Shown here: piece by piece, positions 7,777 through 16,692 of the stretch
Numbering within the stretch: the stretch's first letter is position 1
Layout: each line of letters starts with the position of its first letter
From: CAYZTD01 sp964638155
Lineage (GTDB): Archaea > Thermoplasmatota > E2 > DHVEG-1
Assembly: GCA_964638155.1 (NCBI GenBank)
Contig: CAZWYI010000013.1
Location: 1 to 52,591 of the forward strand
Length of the DNA: 52,591 nucleotides
Reading direction: 5' to 3'
Translations under genes and position numbers: made by a program
The notes under the pieces: generated by a model
The model's database searches: none
Told to the model about the DNA's origin: nothing
Seen by the model: only the letters and a program-made list of their open reading frames with translations

Positions 7777-8817
7777 TTAGTTAAAAAGGTTTTTATAATC
7801 CTTTGTTCGTGTTTCATCTGTTATATTTTTATTCTGTAATATATCATCCTTAGGATTAAATAAATGATGGTGGATTAATTTCGAATCTTTTGAATTAAAC
7901 CTTTTTCTTTTAAGGCATTGGATGTAATCTCTGAAAACGCCTGTATAATGGTTAAATAATCTTTCTCCAAAATTACTAAAATTTTTTATTATTTTATTAC
8001 TATTTTTATCTATTCTTCTGATGAATTGATTAGAATGATTAAGTTCAATTGCCGTACTGCTTTCAGAAAAAGACAAATAAGTTATTTTTAAATTCAAATT
8101 CAGTGCCCAATTTGTATTAATAGTTCCAACTCCATTGTATGGTGTCGATTTATTACCAAATACATATTGGGCGTTTGCTTGAATTGCTGGTTTATTTTTT
8201 TTTATGATTGTTTCAGTATAATGCAGGCATTGGAATGTTTCCAATCCGATAATTTGTTGTAAAACGCTTAATGCATTTACTCCGCTGTCCATCCATGGAT
8301 CTTGTAAGGATTCTGATTCTGGAAGAAACGTACAATTTTTATAATATGGATCATAAAAGTTGCATATAAAAGAGTTTACCGGCCCTAGATGATTTAAACA
8401 ACCATCTTGCTGTATTTGTTTTTTAAACCAGCTTACTTCAGGTGCTTTTGCAGCATGAAATGCATAGTAAATATGTTGGTTTTTTTTATTTTTTACACAT
8501 TTTTGTAATTTTGAATATTCTTTTATTGTCGTAGCTGCTGGTTTTTCCAGAATAACATTTTTACCATCTTCAAGTGCTTTACAAGCTAATCTTACATGAG
8601 TTCTATTTGGGGTTGCGATAATCACAGTATCATACGATTGATCATTAAAAAAAGAATCTGTATTTTCATAAAAAGTCGTGTTTTTTGGGAGTAGTTTTTT
8701 ATTTATAATATTATGATCACATGCTGCGCATAATTTATATTCTGAAATTGAATTTAATGCTTTTATATGATAGTATCCGATATGTCCAAGTCCAAGTATA
8801 CCTATTTTAATTTTCAT
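7777..8817 (-). CDS. Gfo/Idh/MocA-family oxidoreductase
   Basis: A 346-residue protein with an N-terminal Rossmann motif GILGLGHIG (residues 5-13), TVIIATPNRTHV and VILEKPAAT (about residues 88-97; the EKP motif holds a conserved Lys of this family). The C-terminal half is the family's substrate-binding alpha/beta domain. Members oxidise or reduce sugars and sugar nucleotides with NAD(P). Its ATG (8815-8817) directly follows the stop of the NeuA-like gene at 8818, so the two are translationally coupled. The substrate is probably an intermediate of the CMP-activated acidic sugar made by this operon (inference). Confidence 0.82.
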   Translation of the reverse strand: MKIKIGILGLGHIGYYHIKALNSISEYKLCAACDHNIINKKLLPKNTTFYENTDSFFNDQSYDTVIIATPNRTHVRLACKALEDGKNVILEKPAATTIKEYSKLQKCVKNKKNQHIYYAFHAAKAPEVSWFKKQIQQDGCLNHLGPVNSFICNFYDPYYKNCTFLPESESLQDPWMDSGVNALSVLQQIIGLETFQCLHYTETIIKKNKPAIQANAQYVFGNKSTPYNGVGTINTNWALNLNLKITYLSFSESSTAIELNHSNQFIRRIDKNSNKIIKNFSNFGERLFNHYTGVFRDYIQCLKRKRFNSKDSKLIHHHLFNPKDDILQNKNITDETRTKDYKNLFN

Positions 8818-9522
8818 TTATTTTCCTTTGTTTAACTTTCTCATTTTCATTATTGCTTCAGCTAGCATAAAATCTGCTGGCGTATCTATGTCGATTGATT
8901 CATGTTTTGGCATTTCAACAAATCCTATCTTACCGCCGATACGACAGCCTGTCTTGATTAATAAATTTCGTTTAACAACATATACTGCTTTATTTTCGAT
9001 CCATTGATTCCATCCTTCTAATTGATTTGGCCCTCTTTTTTTTGGATCATAGTTAACAGGTCGTACCTCTCTTTCTTCTCCTTCGCGTTCCCATATATAT
9101 GAACGATCTTCCATTAAAGTTAGAGCACTATCATAATTTTGGTTAAGTACAAGATCTATACAATCTGTGATATGTTCTGTTCGTCTCAAAGGGGCTGTTG
9201 CATATAACAAAACTACAATATCTACCTTGTTGCTTTTTTCTTCAATTTCTTTTACACAATGGCATAAAAGACGGTCTACTTCTTGAAATGTGTTATCATA
9301 CCAGAATTCCTCGGGGCGGTCTTGGGTTTCTTCCCCTAATGATTTAGCAAATTTTCTAATTTCTTCATCTTCTGTGTTTATTATATAACGATCTATTAAT
9401 GGGCAGTTTCTAGCAGCTTCAACTGTATGTTGTAAAAGTGGTTTACCTGCCAAAGGTTTTATATTTTTTCTTGGAATTCCTTTTGAACCGCCACGAGCCG
9501 GTGTTATTGCTAAAACAGTCAT
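8818..9522 (-). CDS. Acylneuraminate cytidylyltransferase-family protein (CMP-nonulosonate synthetase)
   Basis: A 234-residue protein with the family signature ITPARGGSKGIPRKNIKPLA at residues 6-25, which binds CTP, then IINTEDEEIRKFAKSLG, LLYATAPLRR and a C-terminal IDIDTPADFMLAE with metal-binding Asp residues. Length equals that of CMP-NeuAc/legionaminate/pseudaminate synthetases (about 230). It would couple CTP to a nonulosonic or related acid. It is first in a minus-strand operon with a Gfo/Idh oxidoreductase and a GT2-cytidylyltransferase fusion. It is distinct from the NeuA at 20893, so the island probably makes two CMP-sugars. Confidence 0.85.
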   Translation of the reverse strand: MTVLAITPARGGSKGIPRKNIKPLAGKPLLQHTVEAARNCPLIDRYIINTEDEEIRKFAKSLGEETQDRPEEFWYDNTFQEVDRLLCHCVKEIEEKSNKVDIVVLLYATAPLRRTEHITDCIDLVLNQNYDSALTLMEDRSYIWEREGEEREVRPVNYDPKKRGPNQLEGWNQWIENKAVYVVKRNLLIKTGCRIGGKIGFVEMPKHESIDIDTPADFMLAEAIMKMRKLNKGK

Positions 9523-9759
9523 ATTTTTTTAATACAAATTAGGCTATTTATTTTTTTTCTAAGCTTAATTATTACCTTCTAATATAATCTTTTCCACTAA
9601 GTAACTATTTTGACCTTTAACTATAGTGAAAAAAACCGACTATTCTCGAAATTAATAAGTTCAATGTAATTGCCCAATCCAGCTAAATTTTGGAGCTTTC
9701 TCCTGGATTAATTTTTAAAAAAAACTTTTTTTGAATTCTGTAACCAATAACCGTCTATA

Positions 9760-10359
9760 ATGATAAAATATTTTAATGCTATTCTAATTCTAAATAATAA
9801 AATGATAGTTAGGGGTTTTGACTCATTGATTTTATTAAAAAAAATAATTAGAGAGTACAAATCATGGAAGAAAATATTTATTGATTTCGTAAACTTTAAA
9901 AAATACAACATTCCAAAAAATGTACCTCGATCAACAAGTTTTAGACATAATCGCATTGGAGTAGTAATAAATAAGAGAGCTATCCTCGGGGAAAATTGTT
10001 CAATTGGTCAGAATGTAACGATTGGTTGGAGAAAAAATGGTGTTCCAACTATTGAAGATAATGTTCAAATTTGTGCAAATTCATGTATTATAGGTGATAT
10101 AAGGATAGGTCATCATAGTGTAATAGGTGCAGGTGCAACAATTACAAAAGATGTCCCCCCCCTTTCATTGGCCGTTGGATATAATAAAATATACGCTGAA
10201 AGATACAAAAACAATATTGATATTTTCAACAAATTAAGAGATAAAAAAGTCGTAAGAAAGATAACAGATGATGAAAGAGAAATATATTATGACGAGGTTA
10301 ATGAACATTGGGCATATATAGATGATGATAAACCTGTTAAAAAAAGTAAATTAATCTAA
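9760..10359 (+). CDS. Serine-acetyltransferase-like hexapeptide-repeat acyltransferase
   Basis: A 199-residue left-handed beta-helix acyltransferase. After a helical N-terminus, residues 60-145 show hexapeptide turns: RIGVVINKRAILGENCSIGQ, VTIGWRKNGVPTIEDNVQIC and IGHHSVIGAGATITKDVPP. The arrangement resembles the serine O-acetyltransferase/LbH_SAT group, which uses acetyl-CoA. The final 40 residues (IYAERYKNNIDIFNKLRDKK and an acidic tail) are not part of the fold. Its position among sugar-nucleotide genes suggests O- or N-acetylation of a sugar rather than cysteine synthesis. It is flanked by convergent and divergent genes on the other strand and is probably transcribed alone. Confidence 0.75.
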   Translation: MIKYFNAILILNNKMIVRGFDSLILLKKIIREYKSWKKIFIDFVNFKKYNIPKNVPRSTSFRHNRIGVVINKRAILGENCSIGQNVTIGWRKNGVPTIEDNVQICANSCIIGDIRIGHHSVIGAGATITKDVPPLSLAVGYNKIYAERYKNNIDIFNKLRDKKVVRKITDDEREIYYDEVNEHWAYIDDDKPVKKSKLI

Positions 10360-10388
10360 ATTTAATTCAATTTTTTATGATGTTTATA

Positions 10389-11444
10389 TCAACATTCATC
10401 TTTTTTCGCTATAAGAAAATTGTATAATTTTTCATCGATAGGTATTCCCTTATTCATTCTTTTACGTTTTTCTTTTTTCTCTGGATCGCCAGGTATCATA
10501 ACATCATTTTTTGCATTTTTTTCTTTTGGCAAATTTCTAACCTCGTCTGCTGATTGCTTCAACCTCTTTTTAAAATTATTTAGATCTGTGAAAGCATCTA
10601 TTCGAAGTGCTCCTACAAATTGCCCAAGGTAACGTTTATCTGAAATATTCCCCCCGTCTTGTTCATACATCTTAGTGATATTAGTAGCATTGGGCATACC
10701 ACTGAGTAACGAACATAAAATATCCACAATCATAGACAAACCATAACCTTTATAACCTGCTATTTCACCCCCGATGGGTTTTAACATTTTTGCAAGTTTA
10801 GGGTCAGTTGTTTCTTTTCCGTTTTTATCGGCTGCTACACCAGATGGTAATTTACCACCCTGCTCGATTATTAATTTTACTTTATTGTTTGACATCACTG
10901 ACGGGGAGCCATCGTAACAAAAGGGTTCTTCCCCATTCATTGGAGCAGTAAAACATAGTGGGTTGAGTCCAAAAAACGGTTTTGTCGAATTAAAAGTCTG
11001 TAATTTTGCAGTGGCATTAGTAGAGGCTAAACCAATCATATCTTTTTTACTAGCACGTAAACTATAATATGCCATGGCACCACAGTGATTTGAGTTTTTA
11101 ACTGAAACAAACCCCACGCCTGATTTTTCTGCAAGCTTAATAGCATGGTCCATAGCTTCTGCGACGGCAGCATGTGCAATACCATGTTTTGCATCTAATG
11201 ACTCTGTCGATGCAGAAATTTTATTAAATTTAAAATCTGCTTTAGGATCAATCCGCCTAGCCTTAATTGCTTGTATATAATGAGGTAATAAACGAACACC
11301 ATGCGAGTCAGTTCCTCTAAGAGAAGCAGAGCAAATTGCTTCGGATGTAATAAAAGCATGATTTTTTTTAATACCTGCTTTTTCAAGAGAACACTGGCAC
11401 AATGAAACCATATTTTTATATGAAATATATTTAGTTTTATTCAT
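10389..11444 (-). CDS. Ldh2-family (malate/L-lactate dehydrogenase type 2) NAD(P)-dependent oxidoreductase
   Basis: A 351-residue protein of the Ldh2/MDH2 fold, unrelated to the Rossmann enzymes. Signatures: SLRGTDSHGVRLLPHYIQAI (about residues 42-61), SVKNSNHCGAMAYYSLRAS (about 113-131), FFGLNPLCFTAP and AGYKGYGLSMIVDIL, with the conserved catalytic His in the SNHxGA segment. Members reduce 2-keto acids such as pyruvate, sulfopyruvate or ureidoglycolate-type substrates. Length is normal and no damage is seen. In this island a 2-keto-acid sugar intermediate is a plausible substrate (inference); central malate or sulfolactate metabolism is the alternative. Confidence 0.82.
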   Translation of the reverse strand: MNKTKYISYKNMVSLCQCSLEKAGIKKNHAFITSEAICSASLRGTDSHGVRLLPHYIQAIKARRIDPKADFKFNKISASTESLDAKHGIAHAAVAEAMDHAIKLAEKSGVGFVSVKNSNHCGAMAYYSLRASKKDMIGLASTNATAKLQTFNSTKPFFGLNPLCFTAPMNGEEPFCYDGSPSVMSNNKVKLIIEQGGKLPSGVAADKNGKETTDPKLAKMLKPIGGEIAGYKGYGLSMIVDILCSLLSGMPNATNITKMYEQDGGNISDKRYLGQFVGALRIDAFTDLNNFKKRLKQSADEVRNLPKEKNAKNDVMIPGDPEKKEKRKRMNKGIPIDEKLYNFLIAKKDEC

Positions 11445-11475
11445 CTTATTTCACATCTTGTAATTTGAAAATATT

Positions 11476-11589
11476 TTAAATCAATCTATATCCTTTTGAA
11501 CCAACACCACCACGTCTCATCAAACCATCATATTCAAGATTAACATTCTCACTATTACAGATTTTACAATGAATTTTAATATTTCTCAC
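11476..11589 (-). pseudogene. N-terminal zinc-ribbon remnant of a SAM-dependent methyltransferase
   Basis: A 37-codon reverse-strand frame from GTG at 11587-11589 reads RNIKIHCKICNSENVNLEY, then DGLMRRGGVGSKGYRLI and a TAA at 11476-11478. CKICNSENVxLxYDGxxRxGGVG is the N-terminal CxxC ribbon and linker seen at the start of class I methyltransferases common in nonulosonate and polysaccharide clusters (family recalled from pattern, not searched). The methyltransferase core, about 300 residues, is absent, so this is a leftover fragment. The remainder of the 311-bp gap (11445-11755) shows no other feature. Confidence 0.5.
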
Positions 11590-11755
11590 CTTTTCACTAT
11601 TATAGTCCTAGAGTTTTTCTCAAAAGGAAACGAATTATTTTATATCTCAAAATCACTTGAACCATTTATAAAAACTTCGATTTGTCACAATAATAAAAGC
11701 ATCGACACATAATTTATTTGGTGATTCTCAAAATAATATGTTATTTAGAAATGTA

Positions 11756-13192
11756 TTATCCATATATCTCTAAAAATTTATCTATATATTCGTCCGAACT
11801 TAACTCTAATACATCTTTGCAATCTTTATCTACTTCAATTAAGCCACCTTTATATAAATTTTTTACAAAATTTAATTGACTAAGATACCCATGATTGGCA
11901 AAACTACGAAACCAAGTACGATACCAAATTTTTTCATACTTTTTAGCATAATTTTTTCTCCCTAATGTTTTTTTGTAGTTTTTAGCATACTGTTTTTTTG
12001 ACAGGAAAAAATTAGCATAAAAAACTTTTACTTCAATCGGTTCAAAGTGTAGAAGATCAAAAAGTATTAACGGTATTTGATTGGGAGAGCCATGAAAGAA
12101 AAAATGAATAAAATCCCCAGAATTTTCATTTATGTATCCTATTCTTTTTTGAATACGACCGCATCCTGATTTAATCATTTCATTCTGAAATTCATGACTA
12201 TTGGATCTAAATACAGCAAAATCTAAATCATCTAAAAAAGAATAATTTTTGTTTTTGGCCATATCTAGTGCATTTGGCCCATGATAATAAGAAACATCTG
12301 TTCGTCTACCATATTTTGCAGGATCCAATTTTTTTTTATGACCGCGGTAACCTACTCTTATTATTATATCGTAAGAATCAATTTCTTTTCCATATTCATA
12401 TTTTGATGTTGCTGGCCCAACCAAAGCAATAGTTTTTCCTTGAATATACTTTAAAAATTTATTATCCTGGTTTGTAAAATTTTTTTGCCAAATTTTTTGA
12501 GCTTTCTTAATTTTACCATTATTAAGAAAATAATAAGATTTTAACCCATCTATTTCCAAGTTACTTAGCTGATCATCATCTATTTTATTTAAAAGATTAT
12601 TAGCTCTTTCAAAATCCCCTTGATCAATGGAGGCTTTTATACCTTCGACTTTTTTTTGTGTACTGGCAGTTGAACTTGACGTATCCGAATATATTTTCTT
12701 CACTGCTTTCTGCCTTGTGAGGAAACCTTCTTTTACTAAACCATTTCTGACAAGTAATGAATAAAGATTTAACCAACCTTTATGTGAAATAGAATTATAA
12801 TTGAGATTTTTAGTTTTTTGAAAAAAATCATCTTTAATATTTTTATCCTTAATGCTTTTGTCGATAACGTTTAATAAATCATAAATATACTCAGAAGTTA
12901 GTCCTTTTTGACTTTTAGAAGAAAAATATAGTATTTTTGAAATAATTTTTTCTGATTCCTCATATTTTCCATTTTCTCTATGATTAATGGCTAATTCCGT
13001 AAATTCTTGTAGCAAATCTACTTTACTAAATTTTATTTTCAACTGAAATTCAGAATTAATTTTATCAAGAATTGATATCTGAAAAGAACGAATAATAATC
13101 AACAACATTTTTGTATATAAAGAAGGACAAATTTGTCGTAAAAAACTATTAAGAATATTTATCGCTTTTTTTATTATACTTTTTAACTTCAC
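11756..13192 (-). CDS. Sialyltransferase-like protein with GT29-type motif and N-terminal helical-repeat region
   Basis: A 478-residue protein. Residues 60-240 are helical and TPR-like (KYEESEKIISKIL, GDFERANNLLNKI, NNGKIKKAQKIWQKNF). Residues about 254-281 read TIALVGPATSKYEYGKEIDS followed by YDIIIRV, closely resembling the large sialylmotif (VVGNS...G.EIDSHD.V.R) of GT29 sialyltransferases. Further on, HGSPNQIPLILFDLL and ANHGYLSQLNFVKNLYKGG match in spacing the small and VS motifs, with a His where the catalytic His is expected. It probably transfers a CMP-activated nonulosonate onto a surface glycan; donors would come from neuA/B/C at 18749-21579. No signal peptide or transmembrane anchor is evident, so it should act on the cytoplasmic side. 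Confidence 0.7.
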   Translation of the reverse strand: MKLKSIIKKAINILNSFLRQICPSLYTKMLLIIIRSFQISILDKINSEFQLKIKFSKVDLLQEFTELAINHRENGKYEESEKIISKILYFSSKSQKGLTSEYIYDLLNVIDKSIKDKNIKDDFFQKTKNLNYNSISHKGWLNLYSLLVRNGLVKEGFLTRQKAVKKIYSDTSSSTASTQKKVEGIKASIDQGDFERANNLLNKIDDDQLSNLEIDGLKSYYFLNNGKIKKAQKIWQKNFTNQDNKFLKYIQGKTIALVGPATSKYEYGKEIDSYDIIIRVGYRGHKKKLDPAKYGRRTDVSYYHGPNALDMAKNKNYSFLDDLDFAVFRSNSHEFQNEMIKSGCGRIQKRIGYINENSGDFIHFFFHGSPNQIPLILFDLLHFEPIEVKVFYANFFLSKKQYAKNYKKTLGRKNYAKKYEKIWYRTWFRSFANHGYLSQLNFVKNLYKGGLIEVDKDCKDVLELSSDEYIDKFLEIYG

Positions 13193-13468
13193 CTTTTATC
13201 ACCAAATTAAATTTATGATTATAGATTTCACTTGAGATACTCGTTAATTTTTCATTTAAATGAATGTTTTATAATTATTTGAAAATAGATGTTTGCAACA
13301 TACCTTCAAGATGCCATTTGGATTATGTTATATAATAATTGCTTTTTTTTAATTTTTTTTGAATAATCTTTAGCAGCCTTTAATTTTTAAAAAAAGTGAA
13401 AAGTTTTATACAATCTTTTTTATTTCAGAATTTATCCGAAGTATTTATACAACTTCAATCTAATTGGA

Positions 13469-13496
13469 TTTATAATCTAAACTATATGGGATTCAG
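13469..13496 (+). promoter_or_regulatory. Probable promoter for rmlB (leaderless)
   Basis: TTTATAAT at 13469-13476 is centred 25 bp upstream of the rmlB ATG (13497), the archaeal TATA-to-start distance, so the transcript should be leaderless. It lies in the 304-bp divergent gap 13193-13496, which otherwise shows only AT-rich sequence. Confidence 0.5.
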
Positions 13497-14606
13497 ATGA
13501 ATGATAAAGTTATTTTGGTTACCGGTGGCGCAGGTTTTATTGGAACAAACTTTGTTAGAATGCTATCCGAGAAATTCCCGGATTCAAAAATAATTGTTGT
13601 TGATCTTTTAACCTATGCTGGAAATATTGAAAATATTAATGATTTAATTGATGCCGGAAAGATAACATTCATTCAAGTTGACATCTCGGATTCCCAAAAA
13701 ATTTTTGATATATTTGATACTTATTCTTTTGATTATGTTGTTAATTTTGCTGCTGAATCCCATGTGGACCGGAGTATTTTAAATTCAAAAAAATTTATTG
13801 AAACTAATGTTTTAGGAACTCAAACGTTGCTTGAAGCTGCTAGACGTATTTGGAAACAAAATGATGTTTTTAAAGAGGATGTTATGTTTCTTCAGGTATC
13901 GACCGATGAAGTGTATGGTTCTATAGATAAAGGTTATTTTACTGAAAAAACATCTCTTGATCCACATAGTCCTTATTCAGCGTCCAAAGCATCTGCTGAT
14001 CTTTTGGTTAAATCTTATGTTGACACGTATGGTTTTCCTGCGGTGATTACAAGGTGTTCTAATAATTATGGTCCTTATCAGTTTCCTGAGAAATTGATTC
14101 CGTTAATGATACATAATATTGTTTCTGGAAAAAAATTACCTGTTTATGGTGATGGAAAAAATGTACGTGATTGGATTTATGTATCTGATCATTGTAATGC
14201 GATAATGAAGATTTTAAATAACTCAGATCCTGGTGAAATATTTAATATTGGATCTGATAATGAATGGAGTAATATAGATCTAGTAAAACTTCTTATTAAG
14301 GTTGTTAGAGAGGAAATTAAAGGAAATAGTAAGTTTCAACGTTTTGCTAAGATTTCTTCAGATGAAATGACTGATGATCTTATCGAGTTTGTTAAGGATA
14401 GACCAGGTCATGATAAAAGATATGCGATTAATAATGCTAAGATAAAAAAAGATATCGGTTGGGAATCAAAGATTTCTTTTGAAAAAGGTTTAAGAGATAC
14501 TGTTCGATGGTATCTTTCTAATCATGATTGGGTTGAACATATTGTATCTGGTGAGTATAAAAATTATTATAAAAATATGTATGGAAAAAGAGAGATTTTG
14601 AAATGA
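13497..14606 (+). CDS. rmlB: dTDP-glucose 4,6-dehydratase
   Basis: A 369-residue extended SDR. It has TGGAGFIG (residues 8-15), VNFAAESHVDRSI (about 82-94), QVSTDEVYGS with the Thr-Asp-Glu dehydratase triad (about 133-142) and YSASK (about 161-165). This combination, with NNYGPYQFPEKLIPLMI and PVYGDGKNVRDWIYVxDHC, is diagnostic for RmlB. It converts dTDP-glucose to dTDP-4-keto-6-deoxyglucose. The stop overlaps the rmlA start by four bases, so the two are co-translated. RmlC and RmlD are absent nearby; the product is instead likely to feed the aminotransferase at 15575. Confidence 0.95.
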   Translation: MNDKVILVTGGAGFIGTNFVRMLSEKFPDSKIIVVDLLTYAGNIENINDLIDAGKITFIQVDISDSQKIFDIFDTYSFDYVVNFAAESHVDRSILNSKKFIETNVLGTQTLLEAARRIWKQNDVFKEDVMFLQVSTDEVYGSIDKGYFTEKTSLDPHSPYSASKASADLLVKSYVDTYGFPAVITRCSNNYGPYQFPEKLIPLMIHNIVSGKKLPVYGDGKNVRDWIYVSDHCNAIMKILNNSDPGEIFNIGSDNEWSNIDLVKLLIKVVREEIKGNSKFQRFAKISSDEMTDDLIEFVKDRPGHDKRYAINNAKIKKDIGWESKISFEKGLRDTVRWYLSNHDWVEHIVSGEYKNYYKNMYGKREILK

Positions 14607-15469
14607 AAGGAATCATTCTTGCAGGTGGTACGGGTTCAAGACTTTATCCAATTACCAAGGCAGTTAGTAAACAGCTTATCCCTATTTATGATAAACCTAT
14701 GATTTATTATCCGATGTCTGTTTTGATGCTTGCAGGTATAAAAGAGATTCTTATTATTTCTAATCCTGAGTTTATTGATATGTATAGAAATATTTTTGGT
14801 GATGGTTCGCAATTAGGTATGAATATTTCTTACGCAGTTCAGGATAAACCAAGGGGCCTTGCTGATGCTTTCCTTGTTGGTGAAGAATTTATAGACAATG
14901 AACCTGTTGCACTTGTTCTTGGTGACAATGTTTTTTATGGTCAAGGATTTGGGCCTGTATTAGAAAAACTATCTTCTTTAGAAAGGGGTGCTGTGATTTT
15001 CGGTTATTATGTTAGCAATCCTAGTGATTTTGGTATTGTTGAATTTGATGAAGATCATAACGTAATTTCACTTGAAGAAAAACCTAATCATCCAAAATCT
15101 CATTTTGCAATACCTGGATTATATTTTTATGATAATAAGGTTGTTGATTTTGCAAAAAATTTAAAACCTTCTGATAGAGGGGAAATTGAAATAACTGATT
15201 TAAATAAAAAATATCTTAAAAAAGGTAAGTTACAGGTTCAGCTTCTTGGTAGAGGTTTTGCTTGGCTTGATACAGGGACTGCTGATGGACTGGCTAATGC
15301 AAGTGATTTTGTTAGAACCATTCAAAAAAGACAAGGACTATATATTGGATGCCTGGAAGAAGTTGCGTATAACAAGGGGTTTATAAATCCGCATGAGGTT
15401 TTAAAACTTGCTGAGGGGCATAATGGAACAGAATACGGTGAATATCTTAAAGATTTGGTGAAAGAATGA
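14603..15469 (+). CDS. rmlA: Glucose-1-phosphate thymidylyltransferase
   Basis: A 288-residue nucleotidyltransferase with GIILAGGTGSRLYPITKAVS (residues 3-22), the dTTP/UTP-binding signature; KQLIPIYDKPMIYYPMSVLM; LVLGDNVFYGQGF with the metal-binding Asp; EEKPNHPKSHFAIPGLYFYD; and LGRGFAWLDTGT. Length is that of short RmlA enzymes. It makes dTDP-glucose for RmlB, whose gene precedes and overlaps it (14603-14606). RmlA2 with GDG-like extensions is excluded by length. Confidence 0.95.
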   Translation: MKGIILAGGTGSRLYPITKAVSKQLIPIYDKPMIYYPMSVLMLAGIKEILIISNPEFIDMYRNIFGDGSQLGMNISYAVQDKPRGLADAFLVGEEFIDNEPVALVLGDNVFYGQGFGPVLEKLSSLERGAVIFGYYVSNPSDFGIVEFDEDHNVISLEEKPNHPKSHFAIPGLYFYDNKVVDFAKNLKPSDRGEIEITDLNKKYLKKGKLQVQLLGRGFAWLDTGTADGLANASDFVRTIQKRQGLYIGCLEEVAYNKGFINPHEVLKLAEGHNGTEYGEYLKDLVKE

Positions 15470-15574
15470 GTTTTATTGAAACTAATAAAATTTTATATTA
15501 TGAAATATGTTAAAAATAACTCCTATAAAAAAATATTATAAAATTTGTAATTATGTTACAAAAATTGGATAATT

Positions 15575-16690
15575 ATGAAAAAAATTGATGAAGTGTATGT
15601 TACTCAACCTACTACCCCGCCATTAAACGAATTTTTCGGATCTTTAAGAGATATATGGCAGAGTAAATGGATTACTAATAATGGAAAATATCATCAAAAA
15701 TTTGAAAAAGAATTATGCAAATATTTGGGGATAAACTATTGTAGTTTAACCGCTAATGGAACTCTTGGATTAATGATTGGTCTAAGAGCTTTAGATATAA
15801 AAGGCGAGGTTATAACTACTCCTTTCAGTTTTGTAGCAACTGCACATGCAATTCGGTGGAGTGGGGCAAAACCAGTATTTTGCGACATTGAAGAGACCTC
15901 ATTAAATATCAATCCTAAAAAAATTCAAAATTTAATAAATCCTGAAACAACTGCTATATTGCCTGTTCATGTTTATGGAAATCCCTGTAATTTAAAAGAA
16001 ATTGAAGAGATTGCTGATGAACATAATCTTAAAGTCATATATGATGCAGCACATGCATTTAATACGAAAATTGATGGCAAAACAATATTAAATTCTGGGG
16101 ATTTATCAGTTTTAAGCTTTCATGCGACAAAAGTTTTTAACACTATAGAAGGTGGGGCAATTATTACAAAAAATGAAGATTTAAAACTTAAGATTGATCG
16201 ACTGAAGAATTTTGGTTTTGCTGATAATGAATCTGTTTTAAATATAGGTCTTAATGGCAAAATGAACGAATTGCAAGCAGCATATGGTTTATTAGAATTG
16301 AAAATTATTGATGAAGAAATAGAAAAGAGAAAAAAAATTAAAAATTTTTATAAAGAAAATTTAAAAGATATTACAGGAATAAAATTACTTAAAGAAATTA
16401 GAGGAGTAACACACAGCAATCCTTATTTTCCAATTTTTATAAATGAAAAAAAATATGGAAAATCACGAGATTCCGTCTACGAAATTATGAAAAATGAGGC
16501 TATAATAACTAGAAAATATTTTTATCCTTTAATTAGTCAATTTTCATGTTATAATAAATTACCTTCTGCGTCTTATAATAACCTTCATGTAGCAAAAAAA
16601 GTTTCCGAGGAGGTTTTGTGTTTACCTATATATGGGAATTTAAAGAGAAAAACAATTAAAAAAATCATAAATATTTTAAGGAGAAAATAA
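15575..16690 (+). CDS. DegT/DnrJ/EryC1 sugar aminotransferase, VioA-like
   Basis: A 371-residue PLP-dependent aminotransferase of the DegT/AHBA class. TANGTLGLMIGLRAL is at about residues 55-70, TTPFSFVATAHAIRWSGAKP at about 88-107, VYDAAHAF-type Asp near 166-172 and the PLP lysine in LSFHATKVFNTIEGGA (about 185-200). The SFHATKxFNTxEGG form is typical of dTDP-4-amino-4,6-dideoxyglucose transaminases (VioA) and related enzymes. With RmlA and RmlB just upstream (105-bp gap), the likely product is dTDP-4-amino-4,6-dideoxyglucose. A 3-amino product (FdtB-like) would need an isomerase not seen here. Confidence 0.85.
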   Translation: MKKIDEVYVTQPTTPPLNEFFGSLRDIWQSKWITNNGKYHQKFEKELCKYLGINYCSLTANGTLGLMIGLRALDIKGEVITTPFSFVATAHAIRWSGAKPVFCDIEETSLNINPKKIQNLINPETTAILPVHVYGNPCNLKEIEEIADEHNLKVIYDAAHAFNTKIDGKTILNSGDLSVLSFHATKVFNTIEGGAIITKNEDLKLKIDRLKNFGFADNESVLNIGLNGKMNELQAAYGLLELKIIDEEIEKRKKIKNFYKENLKDITGIKLLKEIRGVTHSNPYFPIFINEKKYGKSRDSVYEIMKNEAIITRKYFYPLISQFSCYNKLPSASYNNLHVAKKVSEEVLCLPIYGNLKRKTIKKIINILRRK

Positions 16691-16692
16691 TT

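Noticed and set aside
6512..7780. Several plus-strand frames inside the GT2 fusion gene
   Set aside because: They are shadows of the minus-strand gene and encode no recognisable domain.
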